DNA of 64,000 bases from Phoenix dactylifera. Its lineage: Eukaryota > Streptophyta > Magnoliopsida > Arecales > Arecaceae. Each line of letters starts with the position of its first letter. The stretch's first letter is position 1. The stretch lies in contig NC_052394.1 in the NCBI RefSeq assembly GCF_009389715.1, forward strand, positions 24,427,399-24,491,398, read 5' to 3'. Both the position numbers and the translations under genes were made by a program. Shown piece after piece: positions 1 through 10,034 of this stretch. The notes beneath the pieces were generated by a model that was not told the DNA's origin, ran no database searches, and saw only the letters and a program-made list of their open reading frames with translations.

Positions 1-727
1 GCCAACCATCTTCCCGTTGTCGGAAACAGCATCGTTCTCTATGTACTGCTTCAACAGATCCTTATCCTCGATGTACCGCTTGAGCTCTGCGGACATTCCC
101 GAAAACCTAGCACGATCATCCTCGACATCGATCCTGCGGGACAAGGCCTCGATTCTGTCCTCGAATGACTTCATCGTGTTGGCAACGATGAGCGTCTCAT
201 CAAGATCGAACACGATCGCAAGGCACCGCAGATTGAGCATACCCAGGCACGATGCGTACAGACCAGCCTGCACAGCGCAGCACCAGAAGCAAGGGACCTT
301 TTGCACCTGGCTCGGCATGGCCACGAGATGCAATTCTTCCTTTCCGACGACTACCACGGCAGTCTGCAGGGAGTAAAGCAAAGCATTGAGAGCAAGGGAG
401 AAGGTAAGAAAGATAGGATGACAGAAAACGAAGCACGGGGCACAGAGGAAGGAGGACCTTATGCTCTTGGAAACAGGAGAGATAGAGCCGGCGTAGGAGG
501 GATTGTTCGGTCGCGGACTTGGCCTGGACCTTGCAGCGGACGGAGAAAGGGGAGATGGTCTGTAGGATGGAGAGGGGAGGGCACCTCTCGCTGGGAGGAG
601 AGAGGTGGCTGATGCGTATCTCGTTGCTGGGGAAGGGGAAGGCGTGGTTGTTGGTGGGGAATACCTCGGCTTCTCCGAGGCACACTTCTCCATGGTAGAC
701 CGTGGAGTTGATCCCTGACCGACTCAT
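1..727 (-). CDS. RNA polymerase II CTD phosphatase-like protein (CPL1/CPL2 type), 5' part
   Basis: Partial gene cut by the left window edge; 211 residues are visible. Exons: 458-727 (ATG at 725-727) and 1-363; intron 364-457 has a CAG acceptor and a weak GTCCTC donor. The joined frame reads from [14 protein letters not shown] through [18 protein letters not shown] to [10 protein letters not shown] and then VFDLDETL. This matches the N-terminal layout of Arabidopsis CPL1/FRY2 and CPL2 as I remember them. The DxDxT catalytic motif of FCP/SCP phosphatases is present (D143, D145, T147). It is followed by [13 protein letters not shown] and a charged helix, as in CPL1. The family dephosphorylates Ser5 of the polymerase II CTD in the nucleus and influences stress-responsive transcription and RNA processing. 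The rest of the catalytic domain and the dsRNA-binding domains lie outside the window. CPL1 and CPL2 cannot be told apart here. Confidence 0.9.
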
Positions 728-1093
728 CGGTAGGGATTGGAGATTCGATCCAGAGGGTAAGAGATTGGGAAAATTTAGCAGTGTGGCGTATATGCAAGGA
801 GAAGAAGAGGATGGTCGAGGCTTGACGAGTAGAGAAATTAGGGCTTCCGGACGAAGGCTTCGGAGAACTCGGGGGGGTGAGAGCGCAAGAATGCCGTTGA
901 GAAATCGCCGCGCCTGCGGATGTCTTAGGGTTTGGAAAGGTACCAAGAATGCCGTCGCGGTTCTATCCCACCCCACACTTCCCCTCCCTCTCTCTCTCTC
1001 GACTCCGTGCACTGCGTGGCTCGGTGAGAAGGAATAGACGCCCCCCTCCCGCAAAGGGCCTCAGGCGCTACAAAGTAGCCAAAAGGGGGTGCC

Positions 1094-1100
1094 TTATATA
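1094..1100 (-). promoter_or_regulatory. TATA box of the CPL-like gene
   Basis: The minus strand reads TATATAAGGC here, about 370 bases upstream of the CPL-like ATG. That would put transcription start near 1065 and give a leader of roughly 340 bases. Inference from consensus and position only. Confidence 0.4.
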
Positions 1101-1879
1101 GACAGAAGAGGGGTGCTTGACAATTACAGACTCGACCTTCTGCAATATTACGAAACTACAACCCGGACCGAACCCGGACGCGCACAGGATTTTCGGCGCG
1201 GACAAAGATCCGTGCCTGCGCGAGTGCTGCGTGTCCCGTTGGGCTGGGTGCGGCCAAATCAAACGGACCGCTGAGCCCAGCCTCGACTCGACCCATCAAT
1301 CTTTCAGGAGACGACGGTGAACCCAGCCAGGCGCCCCTAGATGGTGTGGAAAAACGGTGGCAAGATTGTACCATCAGCCAATCTCTCCATGAATTGCCCC
1401 AGTTAATTTGCGCCATGTGGCAGGTAAGAAGCTAGGGAGAAGGTAAAAATACTGCTGTTGCTGCTAGAGCCCGAACCGAAGTATTGGGGTCACAAGTGTA
1501 CCGAAGTGAATTAGCGAGGTTGGGTGCCCTCCAAGCTAAAATGTTGGGCTGACGGATGGAGCACTGATGACAACTTTAATTGAACTCGAGTTGAGGCTCA
1601 TTTGGTGATCCCAAACAGACCTAAAGTCATAAAAGAATGTCTTTTTGCCGGAGTTTGTCCGACGAGAGGCCCTTCGATATTCAAGTTAGTCGGATTCTAT
1701 GAAAACAATAGAAGAGAGAGAGGCAACAGAGTTTCCGAAAAGGTAGAGTAGAGAGAAGAACTTACCGGAGGATCCTCTGGTCCTCTCTTTATATAAGATG
1801 GGGTCAGTGTCTGTTATCCAGACTAAGGGAACATGCAATAACTGTTAGATAATGGCTCCCACATTACGTACATGGTAAC
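1101..1879. other. Upstream intergenic DNA with probable old LTR remnant
   Basis: No gene seen. From about 1560 to 1879 the sequence resembles the U3/R part of an LTR: a purine-rich run, a TATATAAG motif near 1792-1798, then a leader-like stretch. It is cut abruptly by the young Tat element at 1880 and continues after it at 16364. It is probably a fragment of an older gypsy-type element, but its ends cannot be defined. Confidence 0.3.
1875..1879. repeat. Target-site duplication, left copy (GTAAC)
   Basis: GTAAC immediately precedes the left LTR and recurs right after the right LTR at 16359-16363. Five bases is the usual duplication made by gypsy integrases. Confidence 0.93.
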
Positions 1880-2693
1880 TGTTGCTGGTGGTCCAAACCG
1901 AGAACGATTGACACGACGGTGTGAACGGGGTTCCGCCTGAGTTGTCTTGGTTGGTGCTGGTTGCGCCCCACCTTCCGCCAAGGAACCTGCAAACAAGCCT
2001 TGCACCACCACCAGGGTGGTGATGGCCCTCCGACGGTCAAGTCAGAGGAGATTGGAGGAGGAGAGATGATAATCACAAGTGGGAGAGAGTGCTCTGGGAG
2101 GTATTGCTTACCCCCCCCTTCTCCCCCCAGCCGCATATATACCTGGCTGGGAGGTCTCTCAGGGGGGTTTGTCGTCGTGGGGCACGATAGAATGGCTACT
2201 GACATGGCCGTTACGGGGCGTCGTGGAGCAGCGCCGGGTACGGTCATGGCAGGGCGTAGTGGAGCTCCGCTTTGTACGGTCGATACAGGAGATCGTGGGC
2301 AGCATCGGGTACAGCCGTTGCAGGGAGTAGTGGAGCAGGAGGCCGCGGCGTGCCTCTGGAGAATAGCCTGTCGTTATCAAAAGATCTCCGACTCGGGGTC
2401 GGAATGCTGGATCATAGGGCAGCCGACCTGGGGTCGGGCTGCGAAGCCGAGGAGGTCCGACTCGGGGTCGGAGTGCTGGATCATAGGGCAGCCGACCCGG
2501 GGTCGGGCTGCGGAGCCGAGGAGGTCCGACTCGGGGTCGGAGTGCTGGATCATAGGGCAGCCGACCCGGGGTCGGGCTGCGGAGCCGAGGAGGTCCGACT
2601 CGGGGTCGGAGTGCTGGATCATAGGGCAGCCGTAGCTTTCCTGGATACGCGTGCCGATCACGTGGGGCATGGCGGCTCAATTCCCCCATAACA
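1880..2693 (-). repeat. 3' LTR of the Tat element
   Basis: 814 bp, essentially identical to 15544-16358. It differs only by G instead of A at 1939 and by one base fewer in the C-run near 2111-2118. It includes four 69-bp tandem repeats and a TATATA motif near 2136. Confidence 0.95.
2387..2636 (-). repeat. 69-bp tandem repeats in U3 of the 3' LTR
   Basis: Three full units and a partial fourth with a 69-base period; each carries CTCGGGGTCGG and GGATCATAGGGCAGCC. In element orientation they lie upstream of the LTR TATA motif, so they may be enhancer repeats (inference). The same array is in the other LTR at about 16052-16301. Confidence 0.85.
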
Positions 2694-2694
2694 G

Positions 2695-2710
2695 TAGCCC
2701 CCCGCTTCCG
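2695..2710 (-). other. Polypurine tract
   Basis: On the minus strand GGAAGCGGGGGGCTA directly precedes the 3' LTR start TGTTATGG. This is the expected place and composition for the plus-strand DNA primer of an LTR element. Confidence 0.7.
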
Positions 2711-2959
2711 AGCCTGGAACCAGAAGGGGAACAGGTGAAGGGAGTGATGTTTCGAGATTGCCGCCATCCTTCGGAGAGGCGCGCGCGCTTCAAGCTTCCC
2801 GCCTTCTTTATGGCGTATGGCGGTTGCTGCTGACCTGGCAACCTGAGGATTTCGGCGGACATCCTTCCTTAATGGTGTCGATTCGCCTTTGGGGTGCGAG
2901 CGACCCTTCGGCGGCCAGGCGTCTTCTGGCGTCATCGAGGTGTCACTTGCCCTTTCGCC

Positions 2960-2966
2960 TATTTAA
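2960..2966 (+). promoter_or_regulatory. TATA-like motif upstream of the antisense gene
   Basis: TATTTAA on the plus strand, about 260 bases before the antisense ATG at 3224, followed by a pyrimidine-rich leader. Weak consensus; suggested by position only. Confidence 0.3.
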
Positions 2967-3223
2967 TCGGGGGCCCTCCCCCGTCCGTCTTCTTCTTTAC
3001 GGACATTTTCGAGTTTCTCCTTTGCGCTACCATTGTTGCCGCCGAAACGTTCGCTTGCTTTTCCTTTGACGCTCTCGGAGCCGTTCTTCCTCCTCTTCAA
3101 GTGAGTTTCCCACTCTTCTACTTTGAGCTCTTCATACTTTTTCTTTTTGTACTAGTGCACCCCAGTCGTTCCGGCCTTTCCCTCCTTCTTGACCCCGTCC
3201 TGACCGTAGATTGGCCATTAGGG

Positions 3224-5589
3224 ATGGGCGAAGTGGGAGCAGATAGCATCAAGTCAAAACTGGTCGCCGAGGACTTAGACGGATTTGTGGCTCGGTACCA
3301 CCTTCCCGAGGCCTGCAATGTCACGCTCCCAGGGCCTGAGGAGAGGATGTCTCATCCTCCTCGAGGGAAGATCGCCATCAATGAGGGCATCCTCCAGGCC
3401 GGGTTCCGCTTTCCCCCTTCAGACCTAGTCTTACAGGTGCTCCGGGGTTTAGGAATGGCACCGACGCAACTGGTGCCGAACTCGTGGCGTGCTCTGACGG
3501 TCTTCCAGGTTCTTTGTCGCTTGCATGCGATTCCCGCCACCTTGAACGTTTTCTGGGAGCTCTACGGCCTGAGCGGCCACCCCCAGGACAAAGGGTGGTG
3601 GTGCTTCGCAGCGCGGCGAGGGTGCGGCCTTGTCAAGGAGGGTCCTACCTCCATTCACCACTGGAAGGAGCGCTTCTTTTTCGTTGATGCAGACCCCTCC
3701 TGGGAAATCAGGGCAATCTGGGGGACGCCGGTGAAGTCCCCAATTGGCCTGTCGAAGTTGTCGAGGGAGGAATCCGAGGGCGTCGCCGCCTTGAAGGGGT
3801 TGGTCGCCGAGGGCCAGCTTCCCCCGGTGGGCCGCCTTATTTCTGAGGATACCTTGGTGAACGTCGGTTTGAGCTCGGTCCCCACCGACCGTGAGTCCGC
3901 CATCGTTTCTTTAGCTCTTTTCTTCTCTTTCGTTCCTTCTTCCTTTCGGTTTCTCAGTCCCTGACCATCCCGTCCTTCTTGCAGAGGTCGACGACGTCAT
4001 GCGGTCGGTGAAGTCGAAGGCTGTTGGTAGGGCGTCCCTGCTGGAAGCAGTCCGGAGGAGGAAACGAGCTCTTCCGAGCGGGGCCCCACCGGCGAAGAAG
4101 TCCCGTAAGGAGATACCTCCGATGCCGACCGACGAGTCCGGGCCCACCGGTCAGGGAGATGTCGTGGGCACCGACCGGCAGCTGACGCTGTATCAGCCCT
4201 CCGGTGGTAAGGTTGCCGCTACTCCGGAGGTGCCACCTGAGCCTGCTCAAGACGGACGGGTCGGACGTGATCGGTCCCCAACCCGGCCTTCGACTCGGTC
4301 GGCTCCTGATGACTCGAGGAGGGACGCGCCGAGGCCCCGGCCGAGCGGGACCCTATCAATTCCTGGGGCGACCCCCGCCCCGAGCGTGATCAGCCGGACT
4401 CTTCCCCAGGCGATGGATAAGGGTAAGGCTGCAGAACCACCATCCGGCTCCGGGGAGAAATCGGGGTCTGCCTTCACTACCGATGGCGCCCGAAATCTCA
4501 TCGAAACAGTGTTGCTGGAGAAGGACCGTCGGCGGGTCCGGGAGTTGGATGTCTCTGACGTCGGGGCCGCCAGCTGCGTCTGTCTCATGTCGGTGAGTGT
4601 TCTTCTGGCCGTCTTTCACCATTTATTGGCTCTGTTGTTCTCCGCCTGACTCCCTTATTTTTTCTATTTCTTAGCTCGCCCAGTACATGATCCGTCTGGA
4701 GGAGTGCTACAAGGAACAGGCGGGGCTTTTGGCGAAGGCCGAGGACCGGCTGAAAGCAATGGAAGAGGGAGGCCGGGCTGCGGCAGGCAGGACGACCGGG
4801 GACCTCGAGGCGAGGCTCCGGGAGGCCGAAGAGCGGGCACTCGGCTTCGCCGCCCTGGAGGAGCAACTGTCAGAGGCTCGGGAGCAACTCAAAGCCGCCT
4901 CGGGCCTCGAAAGCAGGGTCAAGAAGGCGGAGGAACGGGCTGAAAAGCAGTCCCGGAAGATTGCGGACTATCGAGAGCGGTGGGAGAAGGCCCAGCGGTC
5001 TGCCGACAACGCCTGCGACCGAATCCGCTCTTTTGAAGCCAAACTAGGCGAACTGGAGTCGGCCCTGGAGAAGTCATGCACGGACGTCCAAGAGCTCCGT
5101 TCGCGCCTGAAGGAAGCCGAGGCCGCTCGGGTTGCTACCGAGGCGAAGCATAAAGAGGCTCAGGCTGATCTGCTGAGGGTCTCCTCTGAGGCCGAAGGCC
5201 GGATTGTGGCGAAGGTCTTGGAGGCCAAGGCTCAGATTATGGAGCGAGCTGAGGCGGAGCTGGCCGAGAAGAGGGCGGAAATCGGGCGTCAGGCGGTAGA
5301 GGCTTATCGCCAGTCCGCCGAGTTCGCCCATGATATGTCGGAGGCAGTGCGGACCTATCGCCAGTCTGACGAGTTTGTCCATGACGCGTCGGACGCGGGG
5401 GCCGAAGCCTTCACCTCGGGCTTCGAGGAGGGCCTGGCAAGGGTGTCGGCTAAGTATCCCGAAGTTGACCTGAGCGAGATCTCCCTCCTGGACTCCTCTC
5501 CGGCGCCATCGCCTGCTGGTTCTCCTGCTGCTTCCCTGCCTCCCGCGGACGAGCCCGGCGTTCCCGACCCGGGAGTTCCTCCAAGCTGA
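3224..5589 (+). CDS. Antisense ORF protein of the Tat element (putative gypsy-type transposon domain, coiled coil)
   Basis: Lies opposite in direction to gag-pol, between pol and the 3' LTR. I read three exons: 3224-3890, 3985-4592 and 4675-5589, joined at GTGAGT donors and GCAG/TTAG acceptors. Together they give an uninterrupted 729-residue frame. Residues about 15-200 (GFVARYHLPEA, HPPRGKIAINEGIL, AGFRFPPSDLVLQVL) match the family Pfam calls putative gypsy-type transposon (Transposase_28, PF04195) as I remember it. The middle is basic and proline-rich with an APPAKKSRK stretch like a nuclear localisation signal. Residues about 430-640 are a long Glu/Ala/Lys/Arg coiled coil. Similar antisense genes occur in Grande, RIRE2 and Ogre relatives; their function is unknown. 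The spliced frame is intact, unlike most copies in old elements. Confidence 0.85.
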
Positions 5590-5769
5590 CCTCTTGTACC
5601 TTTCATTGTCTTTTTTATTTTTGTATGTCGGCGTTTTGCCCAATTGTATGGGCCTCGGCCCTGAAAATTAATGCACGTCGAATATTTCTTCATCTCGCCC
5701 TCGTCCTCTTTTTTTTTTTTTTTTTTTTTTAGCTCTTGGTTGCTTCTTGCTGACTTTTGATTCCCGAAG

Positions 5770-6850
5770 TTCTTCCGGCGCTAGGCCAGGCATCCGAGGG
5801 TTAAACCTCAGGAAACTCTTCCGGCGCTAAGCCAGGCATCCGAGGGTTAGGCCTCAGGAAATTCTTCCGGCGCTAAGCCAGGCATCCGAGGGTTAGGCCT
5901 CAGGAAATTCTTCCGGCGCTAAGCCAGGCATCCGAGGGTTAGGCCTCAGGAAACTCTTCCGGCGCTGAGCCAGGCATCCGAGGGTTAGGCCTCAGGAAAC
6001 TCTTCCGGCGCTAGGCCAGGCATCCGAGGGTTAGGCCTCAGGAAACTCTTCCGGCGCTACGCCAGGCATCTGAGGGTTAGGCCTCAAGAAATTCTTCCGG
6101 CGCTAAGCCAGGCATCTGAGGGTTAGGCCCATCCGAGGGTTAGGCCTCAGGAAATTCTTCCGGCGCTAAGCCAGGCATCCGAGGGTTAGGCCTCAGGAAA
6201 CTCTTCCGGCGCTGAGCCAGGCATCCGAGGGTTAGGCCTCAGGAAACTCTTCCGGCGCTAGGCCAGGCATCCGAGGGTTAGGCCTCAGGAAACTCTTCCG
6301 GCGCTAGGCCAGGCATCCGAGGGTTAGGCCTCAGGAAACTCTTCCGGCGCTAGGCCAGGCATCCGAGGGTTAGGCCTCAGGAAACTCTTCCGGCGCTAGG
6401 CCAGGCATCCGAGGGTTAGGCCTCAGGAAATTCTTCCGGCGCTAAGCCAGGCATCCGAGGGTTAGGCCTCAGGAAACTCTTCCGGCGCTAAGCCAGGCAT
6501 CCGAGGGTTAGGCCTCAGGAAACTCTTCCGGCGCTGAGCCAGGCATCCGAGGGTTAGGCCTCAGGAAACTCTTCCGGCGCTAGGCCAGGCATCCGAGGGT
6601 TAGGCCTCAGGAAATTCTTCCGGCGCTAGGCCAGGCATCCGAGGGTTAGGCCTCAGGAAATTCTTCCGGCGCTAAGCCAGGCATCCGAGGGTTAGGCCTC
6701 AGGAAATTCTTCCGGCGCTAAGCCAGGCATCCGAGGGTTAGGCCTCAGGAAATTCTTCCGGCGCTGAGCCAGGCATCCGAGGGTTAGGCCTCAGGAAATT
6801 CTTCCGGCGCTAAGCCAGGCATCCGAGGGTTAGGCCTCAGGAAATTCTTC
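5770..6850 (+). repeat. Array of 46-bp tandem repeats (block 1)
   Basis: About 23 units of period 46 built on CTTCCGGCGCTAGGCCAGGC followed by ATCCGAGGGTTAGGCCTCAG. Variation is limited to a few sites (AAACTC/AAATTC, TAGG/TAAG/TGAG). Near 6127 one unit is shortened. The array lies between the antisense gene and gag-pol, the hypervariable 3' region of Tat/Ogre elements. Confidence 0.95.
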
Positions 6851-6964
6851 CGCTCGCTGGTCGGCCAAGGCTGGCGCAAGCCGAAGCGACCGGTCGGGGC
6901 TTCCGGCTAGTCTGCTCCCGGGATGATCATCGGGTTAGCCAGGCATCTGAGGGTTGTCAAGCCT
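6851..6964 (+). repeat. Isolated 121/125-type repeat unit
   Basis: A single copy of the longer unit (GGTCGGCCAAGGCTGGCGCA ... GGATGATCATCGGGTTAGCC) interrupts the 46-bp array. Its variants (CTCGCTGG, CCGAAGCG) recur only at 7623, marking a duplicated block. Confidence 0.85.
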
Positions 6965-7622
6965 CAGGGAAATTCTTCCGGCGCTGAGCCAGGCATCCGA
7001 GGGTTAGGCCTCAGGAAACTCTTCCGGCGCTAGGCCAGGCATCCGAGGGTTAGGCCTCAGGAAATTCTTCCGGCGCTAGGCCAGGCATCCGAGGGTTAGG
7101 CCTCAGGAAACTCTTCCGGCGCTAGGCCAGGCATCCGAGGGTTAGGCCTCAGGAAACTCTTCCGGCGCTAAGCCAGGCATATGAGGGTTAGGCCTCAGGA
7201 AATTCTTCCGGCGCTAAGCCAGGCATCCGAGGGTTAGGCCTCAGGAAACTCTTCCGGCGCTAAGCCAGGCATCCGAGGGTTAGGCCTCAGGAAACTCTTC
7301 CGGCGCTGAGCCAGGCATCCGAGGGTTAGGCCTCAGGAAACTCTTCCGGCGCTAGGCCAGGCATCCGAGGGTTAGGCCTCAGGAAATTCTTCCGGCGCTA
7401 GGCCAGGCATCCGAGGGTTAGGCCTCAGGAAATTCTTCCGGCGCTAAGCCAGGCATCCGAGGGTTAGGCCTCAGGAAATTCTTCCGGCGCTAAGCCAGGC
7501 ATCCGAGGGTTAGGCCTCAGGAAATTCTTCCGGCGCTGAGCCAGGCATCCGAGGGTTAGGCCTCAGGAAATTCTTCCGGCGCTAAGCCAGGCATCCGAGG
7601 GTTAGGCCTCAGGAAATTCTTC
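6965..7622 (+). repeat. Array of 46-bp tandem repeats (block 2)
   Basis: About 14 more 46-bp units. The last ten units carry the same order of variants as the ten before 6850, so roughly 530 bp (about 6425-6955 and 7197-7727) is a second-order duplication at an offset of 772 bp. Confidence 0.9.
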
Positions 7623-8997
7623 CGCTCGCTGGTCGGCCAAGGCTGGCGCAAGCCGAAGCGACCGGTCGGGGCTTCCGGCTAGTCTGCTCCCGGGATGATC
7701 ATCGGGTTAGCCAGGCATCTGAGGGTTGTCAAGCCTCAGGGAAATTCCGCTCGTTGGTCGGCCAAGGCTGGCGCAAGCCGAGGCGACCGGTCGGGGCTTC
7801 CGGCTAGTCTGCTCCCGGGATGATCATCGGGTTAGCCAGGCATCTGAGGTTTGTCAAGCCTCAGGGAAATTCCGCTCGTTGGTCGGCCAAGGCTGGCGCA
7901 AGCCGAGGCGACCGGTCGGGGCTTCCGGCTAGTCTGCTCCCGGGATGATCATCGGGTTAGCCAGGCATCCGAGGGCCGAGCCTCGGGAGATTTCACTCGT
8001 TGGTCGGCCAAGGCTGGCGCAAGCCGAGGCGACCGGTCGGGGCTTCCGGCTAGTCTGCTCCCGGGATGATCATCGGGTTAGCCAGGCATCCGAGGGCCGA
8101 GCCTCGGGAGATTCCACTCGTTGGTCGGCCTAGGCTGGCGCAAGCCGAGGCGACCGGTCGGGGCTTCCGGCTAGTCTGCTCCCGGGATGATCATCGGGTT
8201 AGCCAGGCATCTGAGGGTTGTCAAGCCTCAGGGAAATTCCGCTCGTTGGTCGGCCAAGGCTGGCGCAAGCCGAGGCGACCGGTCGGGGCTTCCGGCTAGT
8301 CTGCTCCCGGGATGATCATCGGGTTAGCCAGGCATCCGAGGGCCGAGCCTCGGGAGATTCCACTCGTTGGTCGGCCAAGGCTGGCGCAAGCCGAGGCGAC
8401 CGGTCGGGGCTTCCGGCTAGTCTGCTCCCGGGATGATCATCGGGTTAGCCAGGCATCCGAGGGCCGAGCCTCGGGAGATTCCACTCGTTGGTCGGCCTAG
8501 GCTGGCGCAAGCCGAGGCGACCGGTCGGGGCTTCCGGCTAGTCTGCTCCCGGGATGATCATCGGGTTAGCCAGGCATCCGAGGGTTGTCAAGCCTCAGGA
8601 AAATTCCGCTCGTTGGTCGGCCAAGGCTGGCGCAAGCCGAGGCGACCGGTCGGGGCTTCCGGCTAGTCTGCTCCCGGGATGATCATCGGGTTAGCCAGGC
8701 ATCTGAGGGTTGTCAAGCCTCAGGGAAATTCCACTCGTTGGTCGGCCTAGGCTGGCGCAAGCCGAGGCGACCGGTCGGGGCTTCCGGCTAGTCTGCTCCC
8801 GGGATGATCATCGGGTTAGCCAGGCATCTGAGGGTTGTCAAGCCTCAGGGAAATTCCACTCGTTGGTCGGCCTAGGCTGGCGCAAGCCGAGGCGACCGGT
8901 CGGGGCTTCCGGCTAGTCTGCTCCCGGGATGATCATCGGGTTAGCCAGGCATCTGAGGGTTGTCAAGCCTCAGGGAAATTCCACTCGTTGGTCGGCC
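7623..8997 (+). repeat. Array of 121/125-bp tandem repeats
   Basis: About eleven units of 125 or 121 bp, ending in a truncated unit at GGTCGGCCACTTG. Each unit is roughly 80 bp of new sequence joined to a part resembling the 46-bp repeat (GCCAGGCATCTGAGG ... CCTCAGGGAAATTCC). The two lengths differ by TTGTCAAGCC versus CCGAGCC. Around 8066-8799 the order 121-121-125 repeats with a 367-bp period. Open frames across the array are a by-product of the repeats, not genes. Confidence 0.93.
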
Positions 8998-10034
8998 ACT
9001 TGTCGCTCGCCGCCCATCGGGGTTTCTCTGTGCCCAGCCGCGACCGTGTTTCTCCTCTCCTCCAAGCGTTGCCTGGGGGGAACACGAGAAGGGTATTAAA
9101 TGCTAATTAATGCGTTACCTGGGAAATCGGATCGCCAGTTGCTGCTGGTGAGGAGTGTTAGTTGAGCGGCCGCGATACGCGGGTTCTTCGAGGAGGATGC
9201 GGCCTGGGCGCGAGCGGAGACACGTGGACCTAGGGGTATACGTCACCCGGATCGTCCTGCACAAAGAATGCGATTTAAGGAGAATGACGCTTAGGAAATC
9301 GCGGAGAGATACGCCTCGGGAGCCGGAACGGCTCCGGATTCAGTGCGCCTGCATTTATTGGAGCCACCCGTATCGGAACTACCAGGGGGCCGCAGCTTGG
9401 CTATAAATACAGGTGCAGGTACGATGGAATTTGCCAAGCCGGAGCTGCAGGTTGCCATGGATCGCGGACCTCCTCCTTGGCATATGACTGAGAGACTCCT
9501 GTCGAAGGAAAGGGGAGGCGCTCCCCTTACAACTTCAGCCAACTAGCCGTTTCATCTGGGATCAACAAGGAGGGTCTCCCCGGCGGAACTCCGCTCTAGG
9601 CGTTTCATCCGGGATCACATCTCCCCTCCTTGAAGTTCAGCCTCCCGGTTGAGCTCTGCGCCGGACGCTCAATCCGGGACCGCGCCTCCGTATACTCTTC
9701 CCCCTCGAATCCCTTCTCTTCCCTACCACTGGGGAAGATGGGAATATCCTTTGGAGGCGGCGTTCCCCTGGGGGCAGCGGGAGCTTCTTCTGCGGCGGCT
9801 CCTCCTCTTTTTGGTGAGGTGCTGGATGGCGCCTCCGGTTAGAAGCACCCACTTCTGGTGGGACTGCAGCCGCCCTGGGTTGAGGGTTTGGGTCCCCACC
9901 TCTTCTTTACTTTCTTTACTCCCTAATTCCCCTCTGGGAATTTCTTGTAATCACACGAGCACGCCACTGTAACCAGAAATTATTGAAATGAAAAGTATTG
10001 CACCTTTTTAAATTGTCTTTCTGGCCTTGTTGTT
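8998..10034. other. Element spacer between repeat array and gag-pol
   Basis: About 1 kb with no recognisable protein. It holds a plus-strand TATA box (9402-9409), three imperfect copies of a TTTCATCCGGGATCA-like motif between 9540 and 9690, and only short open frames (70-107 codons, plus strand, 9630-9972). It may carry a short antisense transcript or the 3' untranslated part of gag-pol. Confidence 0.5.
9402..9409 (+). promoter_or_regulatory. Plus-strand TATA box inside the Tat element
   Basis: CTATAAATACAGG is a near-perfect plant TATA box, directed away from the repeat array and antisense to gag-pol. A start near 9435 is implied. Whether it is used is unknown. Confidence 0.4.

Noticed and set aside
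200..1054. A 284-codon minus-strand open frame read as one protein
   Set aside because: It runs through the CPL leader and its 94-bp intron; only the middle part is coding, and the true frame changes at the splice junction.
5770..8997. Possible CRISPR-like array because of regular repeats
   Set aside because: Units are head-to-tail with no unique spacers, in a plant retrotransposon; it is satellite-type repetition.
7726..9110. Series of 62-91-codon open frames with near-identical proteins
   Set aside because: They are translations of the 121/125-bp tandem repeats and share repeat boundaries; no independent gene signal.
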